A stretch of DNA of 14,781 nt from NCBI GenBank assembly GCA_013139755.1, contig WTAG01000405.1, positions 1-14,781 of the forward strand, given 5' to 3'. Shown here piece after piece: positions 1 through 7,265 of the stretch. Position 1 is the stretch's first letter. Each line of letters opens with the position of its first letter. The notes beneath the pieces were generated by a model that was not told the origin of the DNA, searched no databases, and saw only the letters and a program-made list of their open reading frames with translations. The position numbers were made by a program, and so were the translations under genes. This DNA comes from Methylomarinum sp. GTDB taxonomy: Bacteria > Pseudomonadota > Gammaproteobacteria > Methylococcales > Methylomonadaceae.

Positions 1-344
1 TTCCTCTCTTAAATACAGACTATCAAATAACACAACAGAAAACACTGACAGCAAACTACGCTACTTCTAAACCAAAATTCAACTCAATGGCAGCGCACCT
101 GCACCTAGAGGCTAGTCACCTAATTACAGCGCTTATGAAAATCAGTTACGCACAGTAACTGTGTGCATTGCTGTTGATAACTAATGTACAACTCACCTTG
201 AGAGCAGTTATATCAATACCTCAGCATAGATTGTACAAAAATTATACAGACGCCTATCTTCGGCAGTGTTATTAGTCAATAAAAACACTTATAGTATACA
301 AATATCTCTTCACAACACATCCTACCAAATAAAAACCAAATACC
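1..344. other. Upstream intergenic region, no gene seen
   Basis: No convincing coding sequence is visible on either strand. A 23-codon ORF at 87-158 has no supporting features. The only clear structure is a nested inverted repeat at 143-163, reported separately. AT-rich stretches such as TATAGTATAC near 291-300 could hold a promoter for the gene starting at 345, but no convincing -35/-10 pair stands out. Confidence 0.5.
143..163. repeat. Nested inverted repeats (possible operator or hairpin)
   Basis: CAGTTAC (143-149) pairs with GTAACTG (155-161) across a 5-base loop. The overlapping 13-mer CACAGTAACTGTG (151-163) is itself a perfect odd palindrome. The two pairings are mutually exclusive. 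The site is about 180 bp upstream of the P460-family gene. It may be a regulator-binding site or chance; no function is assigned. Confidence 0.4.
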
Positions 345-857
345 ATGAAAAATAATAGACTAAAAATCCAACTACTTTTAACTGGCATAATCACCATCAC
401 CTCTGGCATGGCACAATCTAAAGATATTTTACCTGCCCCCAATGGAATCAAGCAGCCTATCGGTTTAAACAACTGGCGAGTCATTGGCACCTCATACCGT
501 ACTGATAACAATACACAACGAGTTATTTTAGGCAATAGCATTGCAATTAAGGCTGCGAAAACAGGACTGACGAAACCTTGGCCTGAAGGGACTATTTTGG
601 CAAAGCTGGTTTGGAAAAACACAGAACATCCACAATGGAATGCAGCTATAGTGCCTAGTGAGTTTGTTCACTCTGAAATAATGATTAAAGATAGCACCAA
701 ATATAAATCTACTGCTGGTTGGGGATTTGCTCGATGGAAGGGGTTAGATCAACAACCTTATGGAAGTGAGCAATCATTTGAGCAAGAATGCTTTTCTTGT
801 CATGCCCATGCAAAAAACAGCGATCATGTTTTTACAATCCCTGCAAAAATACCTTAA
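345..857 (+). CDS. Cytochrome P460-family c-type heme protein, exported
   Basis: A 170-residue periplasmic heme protein. Residues 1-23 form a signal peptide: a basic start (KNNRLK), a hydrophobic core, and a likely cut after G-M-A at 21-23. A single c-type heme site CFSCH lies near the C-terminus (C149, C152, H153), followed by NSDHVFTIP. The P460 fold is suggested by the N-terminal NWRVIGTSYRTD and PWPEGTILAKLVWK segments and the short GWGFARW strand. Cytochrome P460s oxidise hydroxylamine and/or NO; the related cytochromes c'-beta bind NO instead. The two are separated by a heme-crosslinking lysine, which I cannot place without an alignment. The ATG has no strong ribosome-binding site. The gene stands alone and ends in a terminator. 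Family assignment is good; the substrate is unknown. Confidence 0.85.
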   Translation: MKNNRLKIQLLLTGIITITSGMAQSKDILPAPNGIKQPIGLNNWRVIGTSYRTDNNTQRVILGNSIAIKAAKTGLTKPWPEGTILAKLVWKNTEHPQWNAAIVPSEFVHSEIMIKDSTKYKSTAGWGFARWKGLDQQPYGSEQSFEQECFSCHAHAKNSDHVFTIPAKIP

Positions 858-869
858 GTCCCAATTAAC

Positions 870-892
870 AAAGCCTTAAAGGCCTTTTTTTT
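870..892 (+). terminator. Rho-independent terminator of the P460-family gene
   Basis: AAAGCC-TTAA-AGGC(C)TTT forms a short GC-containing stem-loop with one bulged base. It is followed by a run of T (884-892), 12 bp after the stop codon. The orientation fits termination of the gene ending at 857. Confidence 0.7.
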
Positions 893-1026
893 ATAATAAA
901 AGACAAACACCTCATAAGCGAACCAAACTTTTCTATTTTATATTATTATGTTTTACACTATCTCGGTGTATACTTCTTAATCTACTTTAAGAACCTACTA
1001 ATAACAAACAATAAGGGTTTCTAGCA

Positions 1027-2409
1027 ATGGCTGAAAAAACTGTAAGTAAACACTTGATTAACCTAGAAAAATATTTTTCTGCATCAAACCCAATACTACA
1101 AAAAGCCAGCGCAACATTTCATGAGCTTGATCAACTAGAGTACGACCTTGGACTAATTGATGAAAGTGAATCAACTGCCAGAAAAAGCTCCTGGTGGCCT
1201 ATAGTCAGTTTAATTGGTGGATTTTCATCAGCAAAATCTGAATTTATCAATCGATATTTAAATGCCAACCTGCATTCATCAAACCATAAATTTACCATAC
1301 ACCAATATACACCCCAAGCAACCAATGCAACCTTACCCGGTACTGCGTTAGATGCTGACCACAGACTTCCTTTCTATCAAATCAGCAATAAACTTGAGCA
1401 AATAGAAAAAGGAGAAGGCAGTAAAGTCAATGCTTATCTAGAATTAAAAACAGTGAACAGTGAGCGACTTAAAGGCAAATTGTTCATAAATACCCCCGTT
1501 CTTAATGCGACCCAAACATCTACGATTAAACCCGTGCTAACGCAACATATTTTAAGGATGTCTGACTTGGTTTTAGTCTTTACAGACTTATTTGATGCAA
1601 CACCTGAATTAATTAAAGAATCAGTTGATGAAATAGTAGAACAACAAGACTCAAACAAATTCATCTATGTCATAGATCATTCAGAAATCAACCTTGATGA
1701 AAATAAAATCAATGAGATCATTTCATCATGGCAAAGACGATTAGCTGAAATTGGCATACATACAGGACAATTTATCGTACTGTCAGAATCGAACCAGCCT
1801 TCTGACAATAATTCAATCGCCGAAATTGATCAACGTTTGGAAAATATTGAAAATGATCGCTCCTATCGCGTTTTACACTCATTAGAAAAAAGTATTCGTG
1901 ATATTAATGACTGCTATATACCCGAAGTGGAAAAGTATTTAACGATATGGAAAGATCGTATCAATATGTCCACCTTAGTCATTTTAGGGTTTATCATTAC
2001 ATTATTGCTTTTTGCTGAAATCACCATGGGCGTTGTCCAATTACTTTTTGACCCAATTATTGGCCCAGCTTTTCTGTTAATTTTAATAGGATTTTTAGTT
2101 CCGACTCACTTAATGATGGCCAAAGTACATGCCAAATTTATTATTAACAACCTAAAAAACCGACAAAAAGAACTTAATTTAACTGAAAACCTATCAGGCT
2201 TATTTGAACAAAGCCTTACTTTCTGGCGCATAATTCTGCCGATTAATGACCCCGTTGGTAAAAATAAAAAAACACAAAAACGAATTAGCGCACTTATAGA
2301 AAAATCCAAGGATATGGTTCAAGCTTTAAACGATCAATTCAGCCACTATAGCCAGGATGCGCCCTATAGCAACCAACAAGACCCAACATACCCAACTGAA
2401 AACCAATAA
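1027..2409 (+). CDS. Dynamin/EHD-like membrane GTPase, degenerate G motifs
   Basis: A 460-residue protein with an N-terminal P-loop-like domain and a C-terminal membrane anchor. The G1 motif reads GGFSSAKS (64-71), like GxxxxGKS of dynamin/EHD GTPases but with Ala for the third Gly. The expected DTPG (G3) appears as NTPV (155-158), and the G4 position reads VIDHSE (215-220) rather than N/TKxD. The SDLVLVFTDLFD segment (179-190) resembles the EHD strand after G3. Two transmembrane helices lie at about 315-335 and 343-365, followed by a basic amphipathic tail. Dynamin-like proteins remodel membranes; that role here is inference, and the altered motifs suggest weak or absent GTP hydrolysis. A modest AAGG precedes the ATG. 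The gene is probably co-transcribed with the membrane protein starting 19 bp downstream. It could instead be a diverged GTPase of another TRAFAC subfamily. Confidence 0.65.
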   Translation: MAEKTVSKHLINLEKYFSASNPILQKASATFHELDQLEYDLGLIDESESTARKSSWWPIVSLIGGFSSAKSEFINRYLNANLHSSNHKFTIHQYTPQATNATLPGTALDADHRLPFYQISNKLEQIEKGEGSKVNAYLELKTVNSERLKGKLFINTPVLNATQTSTIKPVLTQHILRMSDLVLVFTDLFDATPELIKESVDEIVEQQDSNKFIYVIDHSEINLDENKINEIISSWQRRLAEIGIHTGQFIVLSESNQPSDNNSIAEIDQRLENIENDRSYRVLHSLEKSIRDINDCYIPEVEKYLTIWKDRINMSTLVILGFIITLLLFAEITMGVVQLLFDPIIGPAFLLILIGFLVPTHLMMAKVHAKFIINNLKNRQKELNLTENLSGLFEQSLTFWRIILPINDPVGKNKKTQKRISALIEKSKDMVQALNDQFSHYSQDAPYSNQQDPTYPTENQ

Positions 2410-2428
2410 TCATACCGGATTCGCAATT

Positions 2429-2926
2429 ATGAATATATTTAAATTATATTTGCCACTCTGCTGGTTAAAAGTCAACCCTGTTGACTTACCAAGTTCAGTT
2501 AAGTTTCTTAAACAAAATCTTTGGTTCTATTTTATTGTTGAGCTATTTATACAGGCCAACATGATTGATCCTACCGAAGCGTTTATTGAAGTTATTATAG
2601 AAACCTCTTTAACACTTTGCTTTGTTGGCTTAATCTTATTTCTTAATAAAAACACACATCTTTACATACGAATAATCACTGCCGTACTGTTTTGTGAAAA
2701 TGTTATCGCTTTATTTGGTGTTCCCGTCGTTATATGGCTTACCATAAGTGAGAATTTACTCAGCTACTACCTTATGGGGTTACTGGTTCTATGGGATTTT
2801 GTTCTTATCACCTTCATAATCAAAAAAGTACTCTCGATTAACACAGCCGCCAGCCTAACCATCTCTTTTTTCTACTTTATGATGACCTATGCCGGTGCAT
2901 ACGGGGTAACCTTACTACTATTTTAA
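2429..2926 (+). CDS. Small polytopic inner-membrane protein, unknown function
   Basis: A 165-residue, strongly hydrophobic protein with about five predicted membrane segments (about 31-48, 53-73, 79-107, 110-131 and 142-164) and few charged residues. The frame is open back to an ATG at 2357 inside the preceding GTPase gene. I prefer the ATG at 2429, 19 bp after the GTPase stop, because the protein then begins MNIFKLYLPLC and soon reaches NPVDLPSS. From memory, that opening resembles small gammaproteobacterial membrane proteins with a [PQ]xDLP motif near the N-terminus, sometimes linked to Yip1-like domains; I could not confirm this. No strong ribosome-binding site is seen, so translation may be coupled. 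Adjacency suggests a two-gene unit with the membrane GTPase. Confidence 0.6.
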   Translation: MNIFKLYLPLCWLKVNPVDLPSSVKFLKQNLWFYFIVELFIQANMIDPTEAFIEVIIETSLTLCFVGLILFLNKNTHLYIRIITAVLFCENVIALFGVPVVIWLTISENLLSYYLMGLLVLWDFVLITFIIKKVLSINTAASLTISFFYFMMTYAGAYGVTLLLF

Positions 2927-2958
2927 AAACCATAAATGATGCAATATAGCCACAACAT

Positions 2959-3160
2959 TTACGAGTGTAGCAGCTCTTTATCACCAAATGACTGCTTGAG
3001 CACATGAACAAGACTCTGCATTATTAGCCTTTGTTTCTCGTACCACGGGTTCATACCGCTATCATCGACATTACCCGTTCCCCCAAAAGCCCACATCAAC
3101 AACCGACGTTAAAATAGAGCGTTTACGCGTGATTTTAGGTTTCAACTCAACCTTGTCCAT
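2959..3160 (-). pseudogene. Broken minus-strand ORF, unknown protein, one frameshift
   Basis: Two coding-like reading frames abut on the minus strand. The first runs from an ATG at 3160 (MDKVELKPKI...SVVDVGFWG) to a stop at 3071. The second is open over 3084-2959 (GNVDDSGMNPWYEKQRLI...) and ends with TAA. Reducing the G5 run (C5 at 3080-3084 on the plus strand) to G4 fuses them into one 66-residue, mixed-charge, protein-like sequence. The first frame stays open upstream of 3160, so the remnant may be the C-terminal end of a longer gene. I do not recognise the product. A sequencing error in the homopolymer would give the same picture. Confidence 0.45.
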
Positions 3161-3232
3161 CTCATGATCAATTTCCTCAGATGAATACAGCTGAATTATT
3201 ATCACGATTATTTTAAAACAAAGGAAATTTAC

Positions 3233-3811
3233 GTGTATTGTGTCAAAACAGCTCTAACCATTGAAGACACAATTAAAAAGTCTCGCTTTATAGGCATTAT
3301 TATCCCCTGCCAATCAGAGAATGAAGCCTTGCAACATCTCAATCAACTTCATCTAGAATACCCAAGCGCATCACATATTGTTTTTGCCTACAGAATCCTA
3401 ACGGCTAAAGGTATCGTTATGAAATTTCATGATGCAGGGGAACCTAGTGGCACAGCCGGAAAACCCGTATTCCAACACCTAGAAGGCAAAGACCTTATTA
3501 ATATTCTTTGCGTTGTAGTACGTTATTTTGGCGGCGTAAAACTGGGTGCAGGTGGCTTAACGCGTGCTTATAGCAACACGGCAAAAAAAGCCATTGAAAA
3601 CAGTACAATTACTGAATACATTGAATATGCAGAAGTAAGACAAGAAATTGACTATAAACAACTGCAAAATATTGAATATCAGTTAGAAAAACTGAATGGA
3701 GTCATCATTAAGCAAGACTTCTCAGATAAAATCAGTTTACTGATTAGAATCCCTGAAAATAATCTGTCTGATTTGAAGCTAATTTTTGAAAAAATTAATC
3801 GTGGATTTTAG
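3233..3811 (+). CDS. yigZ: YigZ/IMPACT family protein (UPF0029)
   Basis: A 192-residue member of the YigZ/IMPACT family, close to the E. coli YigZ length of about 204. The N-terminal UPF0029 domain (about 15-122) carries the family signature GEPSGTAGKP (69-78) and VVVRYFGGVKLGAGGL (94-109). The C-terminal part (about 137-190) fits the small DUF1949-type domain. Eukaryotic IMPACT counters Gcn2 activation; the bacterial role is unsettled, with nucleic-acid or ribosome links suggested. The start is GTG, chosen because AAGGA (3221-3225) sits 7 bases upstream and no in-frame ATG gives a complete N-terminus. No clear terminator is seen downstream. The gene appears to be a stand-alone unit. Confidence 0.9.
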   Translation: MYCVKTALTIEDTIKKSRFIGIIIPCQSENEALQHLNQLHLEYPSASHIVFAYRILTAKGIVMKFHDAGEPSGTAGKPVFQHLEGKDLINILCVVVRYFGGVKLGAGGLTRAYSNTAKKAIENSTITEYIEYAEVRQEIDYKQLQNIEYQLEKLNGVIIKQDFSDKISLLIRIPENNLSDLKLIFEKINRGF

Positions 3812-3874
3812 CAAGGAACTTACACAGAAGGCAGCACTGCAATACATGCGTTTATAGTTTATTTAATCAGAAGC

Positions 3875-3952
3875 ATTACACAGAGAAGGTACAGAGATTA
3901 CCAAGTTTCTTTTCTCGGTGTCCTCTGTGCCCCCCCCAAAATTTTCTGTGTT
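3875..3952. repeat. Imperfect inverted repeat of CACAGAG units with a C8 run
   Basis: TTACACAGAGA (about 3876-3886) and ACAGAG (3891-3896) face CTCTGTG (3923-3929) and TTTTCTGTGTT (3942-3952) in opposite orientation. A run of eight C sits at 3930-3937. Similar ACACAG words occur just outside, at about 3822 and 4002. This looks like a decayed intergenic hairpin repeat of a dispersed type. It lies between the convergent yigZ and rimI genes and might act as a weak bidirectional terminator. Confidence 0.45.
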
Positions 3953-4015
3953 AAAAATTAAGATAGACTTCGCGCGGTTAAGCAAGCTATCAACCTTCAG
4001 TTCACAGAAATAGCC

Positions 4016-4576
4016 CTAAAACAAACGAACCAACTCAAGCGCCAGCATAACAGCATCTTCTCTACGACCGTTCTCAGCAGGATAATAACCTTTACGCACG
4101 CCGATTTCGTTAAAACCTCTTTTCTCATAAAGCGCAACAGCGGCTGTATTAGATGGCCTAACTTCCAAGAAAATAGTTTCTGCTTTTTTTCTTGCAAGCT
4201 CAATCATATTTTCTAAAAGTTTGCTACCTACCCCTTGCCCCTGAACCGCTGGATCGACGCAAATATTCATAATATGTGCTTCACCAATATTAATTGAAAC
4301 AATGCTGTATCCAACAATGACATCAAGCTCTTCACAAACCCAACAACTATAATTCATAGACTTTAAGCAATCCTTAAAGATGCCTTCACTCCATGGAAAA
4401 TTATAATTTTTACCTTCAATTTCTAACACTGCAGGCAAATCATCAAGTCTCATTTTCCTTAAACGCATTAAATCCTTCCTAGATACGGAATCAGGGAAAA
4501 CTTTAGCATAAAACTCTTTATCTGCATCATAGAGAACTACATCTTTAACTTTATCAACAAACTTCCATATATTCAT
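4016..4576 (-). CDS. rimI: Ribosomal protein bS18-alanine N-acetyltransferase (RimI)
   Basis: A GNAT-fold enzyme that acetylates the N-terminal alanine of ribosomal protein S18 using acetyl-CoA. The 186-residue product has the acetyl-CoA loop QGQGVG (112-117) and the RimI hallmark LEVRPSNTAAVALYEKRGF. Its E138 and Y150 match the spacing of E. coli catalytic Glu103/Tyr115. The YYPAENGRREDAVMLAL tail is typical. E. coli RimI is 148 residues; here about 37 extra residues precede the GNAT core, which begins near KMRLDDLP (41-48). The long start is favoured because AGGAA lies about 6 bases upstream of its ATG and the ATG follows the uracil-DNA glycosylase stop by one base, as expected for a coupled pair. 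An internal Met at 37 or 42 would give a standard-length protein. Confidence 0.9.
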   Translation of the reverse strand: MNIWKFVDKVKDVVLYDADKEFYAKVFPDSVSRKDLMRLRKMRLDDLPAVLEIEGKNYNFPWSEGIFKDCLKSMNYSCWVCEELDVIVGYSIVSINIGEAHIMNICVDPAVQGQGVGSKLLENMIELARKKAETIFLEVRPSNTAAVALYEKRGFNEIGVRKGYYPAENGRREDAVMLALELVRLF

Positions 4577-4577
4577 T

Positions 4578-5276
4578 CTAATTCCTGATTTGTTTCATTG
4601 CTAACTGTAAATCCTGCCAGGCTTTGCTTTTCTCACTCACAGACCTTAATAAATAAGCGGGATGATATACAACTACCACAGGAATACCATTCAACTGATG
4701 AACCTTACCCCTAAGTCCAGATAATGGCTCTTTACTCCCGAGTAATGTTTGTGCAGCCATACGCCCCACAGCAAGAATGAGTTTAGGTTTGACCAAGGCA
4801 ATCTGACGCTGTAAAAAATCATTACAGCTATTTACTTCTTCAGTCCTTGCCTGTCTGTTATCGACCGGTTTACATTTTATAACATTAGTGATAAAGACCG
4901 ACTCTCTTTGCAAGCCAATAGCCCGAATCATTTCCGTTAATAACACCCCTGAGGCACCAACAAACGGCTTACCTTCAACATCTTCCCTTTCTCCAGGCTC
5001 GTCACCCACCAACATCCAATCAGCGTTAACGTTACCTGCCCCAAAAACTGTTTGTGTCCGCGTCTTGCACAGCTCACACTTTTGACATTCAGCGACTTCT
5101 TGTTGTAAAGCAGACCAATTATCAGTGACTAGCTCGACATTATTTTCAGCCGGCTCACTGGCATTAAACTTGGCATCATTAACAGGAAGAGATGCTTCAT
5201 CAGACTTACAATCTCTGGAAACCCAAACATCAATTCCCATCGCCTGTAAATATTGTAATCGAGTTGCGTTATCCAT
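4578..5276 (-). CDS. udg: Family-4 uracil-DNA glycosylase (Fe-S)
   Basis: Removes uracil from DNA as the first step of base excision repair. The 232-residue product (from the ATG at 5276) has a variable N-terminus of about 55 residues, then the iron-sulfur glycosylase core. Likely cluster ligands are C64 and C67 (CQKC), C135 (KCKP) and C151, spaced as in family 4; C70 is an extra nearby cysteine. Motif A reads GDEPG (91-95) with EGKPFVGASG (101-110). Motif B is HPAYLLR (205-211). The frame is open to an upstream ATG at 5339, but those 21 residues (LRADVLTRVLIRR) do not look like a family N-terminus. AAGAAGAAG lies upstream of 5276, a weak ribosome-binding site. rimI starts one base after the stop. 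Confidence 0.88.
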   Translation of the reverse strand: MDNATRLQYLQAMGIDVWVSRDCKSDEASLPVNDAKFNASEPAENNVELVTDNWSALQQEVAECQKCELCKTRTQTVFGAGNVNADWMLVGDEPGEREDVEGKPFVGASGVLLTEMIRAIGLQRESVFITNVIKCKPVDNRQARTEEVNSCNDFLQRQIALVKPKLILAVGRMAAQTLLGSKEPLSGLRGKVHQLNGIPVVVVYHPAYLLRSVSEKSKAWQDLQLAMKQIRN

Positions 5277-5411
5277 TAAAAATACACTTCTTCTTATTAA
5301 TACTCGTGTAAGAACATCCGCCCTCAATACGATTAACAATAGGTAGATTCACTAAAACTATAGCGCTAAAGCACACTCTTTAAATCACTCCAAGGACAGA
5401 TAATCCCACAA

Positions 5412-6956
5412 TTAAACATCCCCTTTTTGTGGATGTTTGCGCTGTTCAGGTGTCTGCAATTTGCTTACAGCATTAATATAAGCCTTAGCTGATGCAATCA
5501 CGATGTCTGTATCAGCCCCTTGCCCATTAACAATCCGACCAGCTTTTTCCAATCGAACGGTTACTTCACCTTGAGCATCAGTGCCATTGCTAATGCTATT
5601 GACTGAATACAATTCTAACGTTGCATTTGACTTAACTAGACTTTCAATTGCCTTTAAGCTCGCATCAACAGCACCACTTCCTTCTGAAATCCCAGTCAGC
5701 TCCTGATCATGAACTCGTAATGTTACGGTAGCACTCGGAACCTCACCTGTTTCGGAACACACTTTTAAAGCAATTAATTTAATATGTTCTTCATCAGACT
5801 CAAAACTGACTTCAGAAATTAATGCTTGCAAGTCTTCATCAAAAATTTCATGTTTTTTATCTGCTAATTGTTTAAAGCGATAAAAAGCATCATTTAATTC
5901 TTCTTCACCTTTAAAATTATGACCCAACTCTGTCATACGACTTTTAAATGCATTGCGTCCAGAATGCTTTCCCAACACCATTCTATTGGCAGACCAACCA
6001 ACATCTTCAGCTTTCATGATTTCATAAGTTTCCGGATTTTTTAATACACCATCCTGATGTATGCCTGATTCATGAGCAAAAGCATTAGCCCCCACAATCG
6101 CTTTATTAGGCTGTACCGGAAAACCAGTAATTGATGAGACTAATTTAGAACAAGTTAGAATTTCTCTGGTATCCAAGCCTGTTGAACACGGAAAAAAATC
6201 TTGCCGGGTGCGTATCGCCATCACCACTTCTTCTAATGAAGCATTACCTGCACGCTCACCTAAGCCATTAATAGTACATTCAACCTGTCGCGCACCATTC
6301 ATCACTGCTGATAAAGAGTTAGCAACAGCCAAACCTAGATCATTATGGCAATGCACTGAGAAAATTGCTTTATCCGAATTCGGAATGCGCTCAATCAAAT
6401 TAGCGATTGTTGCACCAAATTGTTGTGGCACACTATATCCTACAGTATCGGGAATATTTAGAGTAGTCGCTCCAGCATCAATAACTGCTTCTAAAATTCG
6501 ACATAAAAAGTCTTCATCAGAACGTCCAGCATCTTCCGGTGAAAACTCGACATTATCGGTGTATTGACGAGCCCGCTTAACGGCTCTTACAGCATATTCA
6601 ATAACCTGCTCAGGCTCCATCTTCAATTTCATTTGCATATGAATTGGAGAGGTCGCAATAAAGGTATGAATTCGTGAACTATTAGCACCTTTAAGTGCTT
6701 CTCCAGCTCTATCTATATCTTTATCAAGCGCACGGGAAAGCCCACAAACAGTACTGTCTTTAACCGCATTTGCAACGGCCTGAACCGCTTCAAAATCACC
6801 ATTACTCGCCGCAGGAAAGCCGGCTTCGATGATATCCACTTTCATTCGTTCGAGTGCCTTAGCAATCCTGACTTTTTCATCGCGTGTCATCGATGCGCCA
6901 GGGCTTTGCTCGCCGTCACGTAGAGTGGTATCAAATATAATTAATTTGTCTTTCAT
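5412..6956 (-). CDS. leuA: 2-Isopropylmalate synthase (LeuA)
   Basis: Condenses acetyl-CoA with 2-ketoisovalerate to 2-isopropylmalate, the committed step of leucine synthesis. The 514-residue protein (E. coli 523) starts [20 protein letters not shown], the HMGL-like TIM-barrel signature with the metal-binding and catalytic Arg-Asp. [15 protein letters not shown] supplies the metal-binding His pair, and [15 protein letters not shown] follows. The C-terminal third is the regulatory LeuA dimer domain, expected to bind leucine for feedback inhibition. I set the start at 6956, not the ATG 15 bases further up, because GGAG lies 5 bases before it and nothing suitable precedes the upstream ATG. The leader region upstream carries a promoter and possible attenuator. 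No strong terminator is seen in the 135 bp before the glycosylase gene. Confidence 0.96.
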   Translation of the reverse strand: MKDKLIIFDTTLRDGEQSPGASMTRDEKVRIAKALERMKVDIIEAGFPAASNGDFEAVQAVANAVKDSTVCGLSRALDKDIDRAGEALKGANSSRIHTFIATSPIHMQMKLKMEPEQVIEYAVRAVKRARQYTDNVEFSPEDAGRSDEDFLCRILEAVIDAGATTLNIPDTVGYSVPQQFGATIANLIERIPNSDKAIFSVHCHNDLGLAVANSLSAVMNGARQVECTINGLGERAGNASLEEVVMAIRTRQDFFPCSTGLDTREILTCSKLVSSITGFPVQPNKAIVGANAFAHESGIHQDGVLKNPETYEIMKAEDVGWSANRMVLGKHSGRNAFKSRMTELGHNFKGEEELNDAFYRFKQLADKKHEIFDEDLQALISEVSFESDEEHIKLIALKVCSETGEVPSATVTLRVHDQELTGISEGSGAVDASLKAIESLVKSNATLELYSVNSISNGTDAQGEVTVRLEKAGRIVNGQGADTDIVIASAKAYINAVSKLQTPEQRKHPQKGDV

Positions 6957-6979
6957 GAGAACTCCGTTCATGAAACATG

Positions 6980-6997
6980 ATCAACATAAATGTTGAT
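6980..6997. promoter_or_regulatory. 18-bp palindrome before the leuA ribosome-binding site
   Basis: ATCAACATAAATGTTGAT is a perfect inverted repeat. In minus-strand RNA it can fold as a 7-bp stem with a TTTA loop. It lies between the T8 tract and the leuA GGAG site. It may be an operator or a translation-modulating hairpin; which one cannot be told from sequence. Confidence 0.5.
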
Positions 6998-7000
6998 AGT

Positions 7001-7042
7001 AAAAAAAAGAAGAGGATATTTTAGATTTAGAAATTATATGCC
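7001..7042 (-). terminator. Possible attenuator stem plus T8 before leuA
   Basis: On the minus strand a weak stem (GG, ATAT and TTT pairing with AAA, ATAT and CC, with two small bulges) spans about 7042-7014. It is followed by TCTTC and eight T (7008-7001). The stem is AT-rich and imperfect, so intrinsic termination would be weak. Its place between a leucine-rich small ORF and leuA is what an attenuator would need. Confidence 0.3.
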
Positions 7043-7043
7043 A

Positions 7044-7160
7044 CTAGGGCAGACGTCCTAAGAACTGACTAAGGAGGGAGAATAAACCGACATACACAAA
7101 AGATCCACCAGAGACTGGTTTATACATTACCTGCTGTGCTTTATTAAATCGAGTATTCAT
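7044..7160 (-). CDS. Small ORF upstream of leuA, candidate leucine leader peptide
   Basis: A 38-codon ORF (ATG at 7160, TAG at 7046-7044) beginning MNTRFNKAQQVMYKPVSG and ending GLFSLLSQFLGRLP. Five leucines fall in the last 14 residues, using mixed codons (TTA, CTC, CTT, TTA, CTG). The first ATG is only 8 bases from the predicted -10 box, so the message would be leaderless or nearly so. An internal ATG at 7127 has AGCAGG before it and would give a 27-residue peptide, about the size of E. coli LeuL (28). The position between promoter and leuA suggests a leader peptide. The leucine codons are not consecutive as in classical leaders, so it could be an independent small protein or chance. Confidence 0.45.
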   Translation of the reverse strand: MNTRFNKAQQVMYKPVSGGSFVYVGLFSLLSQFLGRLP

Positions 7161-7168
7161 AACTTTTT

Positions 7169-7197
7169 ACTATACTGTAATCTTATAACTGACTCAA
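7169..7197 (-). promoter_or_regulatory. Sigma70-type promoter for the leuA leader
   Basis: On the minus strand TTGAGT (7197-7192), a 17-base spacer, and TATAGT (7174-7169). This is close to consensus with ideal spacing. Initiation would fall at about 7163-7160, roughly 205 bases upstream of the leuA start codon. The -35 box abuts the 14-bp inverted repeat at 7197-7228. Confidence 0.6.
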
Positions 7198-7228
7198 GTA
7201 GTGTTTAAGGATCACCTTAAACACTACT
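7197..7228. repeat. Perfect 14-bp inverted repeat downstream of pssA
   Basis: AGTAGTGTTTAAGG (7197-7210), loop ATCA, CCTTAAACACTACT (7215-7228). There are no mismatches. It lacks a following T run on the minus strand, so it is not a canonical intrinsic terminator for pssA. It may protect the 3' end of the message, act as a rho-related end, or serve as a protein site beside the leuA -35 box. Confidence 0.7.
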
Positions 7229-7233
7229 AGTCA

Positions 7234-7265
7234 TTGGTATAGCGAACTAAAGCCCACTATACCAA
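7234..7265. repeat. Second inverted repeat just after pssA
   Basis: TTGGTATAG (7234-7242) pairs perfectly with CTATACCAA (7257-7265) over a 14-base loop. It starts 11 bases beyond the pssA stop codon. The word TTAAACACT of the neighbouring repeat recurs at 7268-7276. Probably a 3'-end mRNA structure for pssA. Confidence 0.6.

Noticed and set aside
87..158. 23-codon plus-strand ORF near the left edge
   Set aside because: No ribosome-binding site and no partner gene; expected by chance.
272..622. 116-residue minus-strand ORF opposite the P460-family gene
   Set aside because: Most of it lies antisense to a clear exported heme protein, and it has no recognisable motif; a shadow frame.
2357..2428. 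Upstream ATG for the small membrane protein, overlapping the GTPase gene
   Set aside because: It would add 24 polar residues (MRPIATNKTQHTQ...) that read as out-of-frame GTPase tail; the ATG at 2429 gives a natural membrane-protein N-terminus.
3071..3090. Programmed ribosomal frameshift to join the two halves of the minus-strand remnant
   Set aside because: The shift needed is +1 equivalent and no standard -1 slippery heptamer is in frame; a homopolymer indel is simpler.
6208..6567. 119-residue plus-strand ORF inside leuA
   Set aside because: Antisense to the catalytic barrel of LeuA; low-complexity shadow translation.
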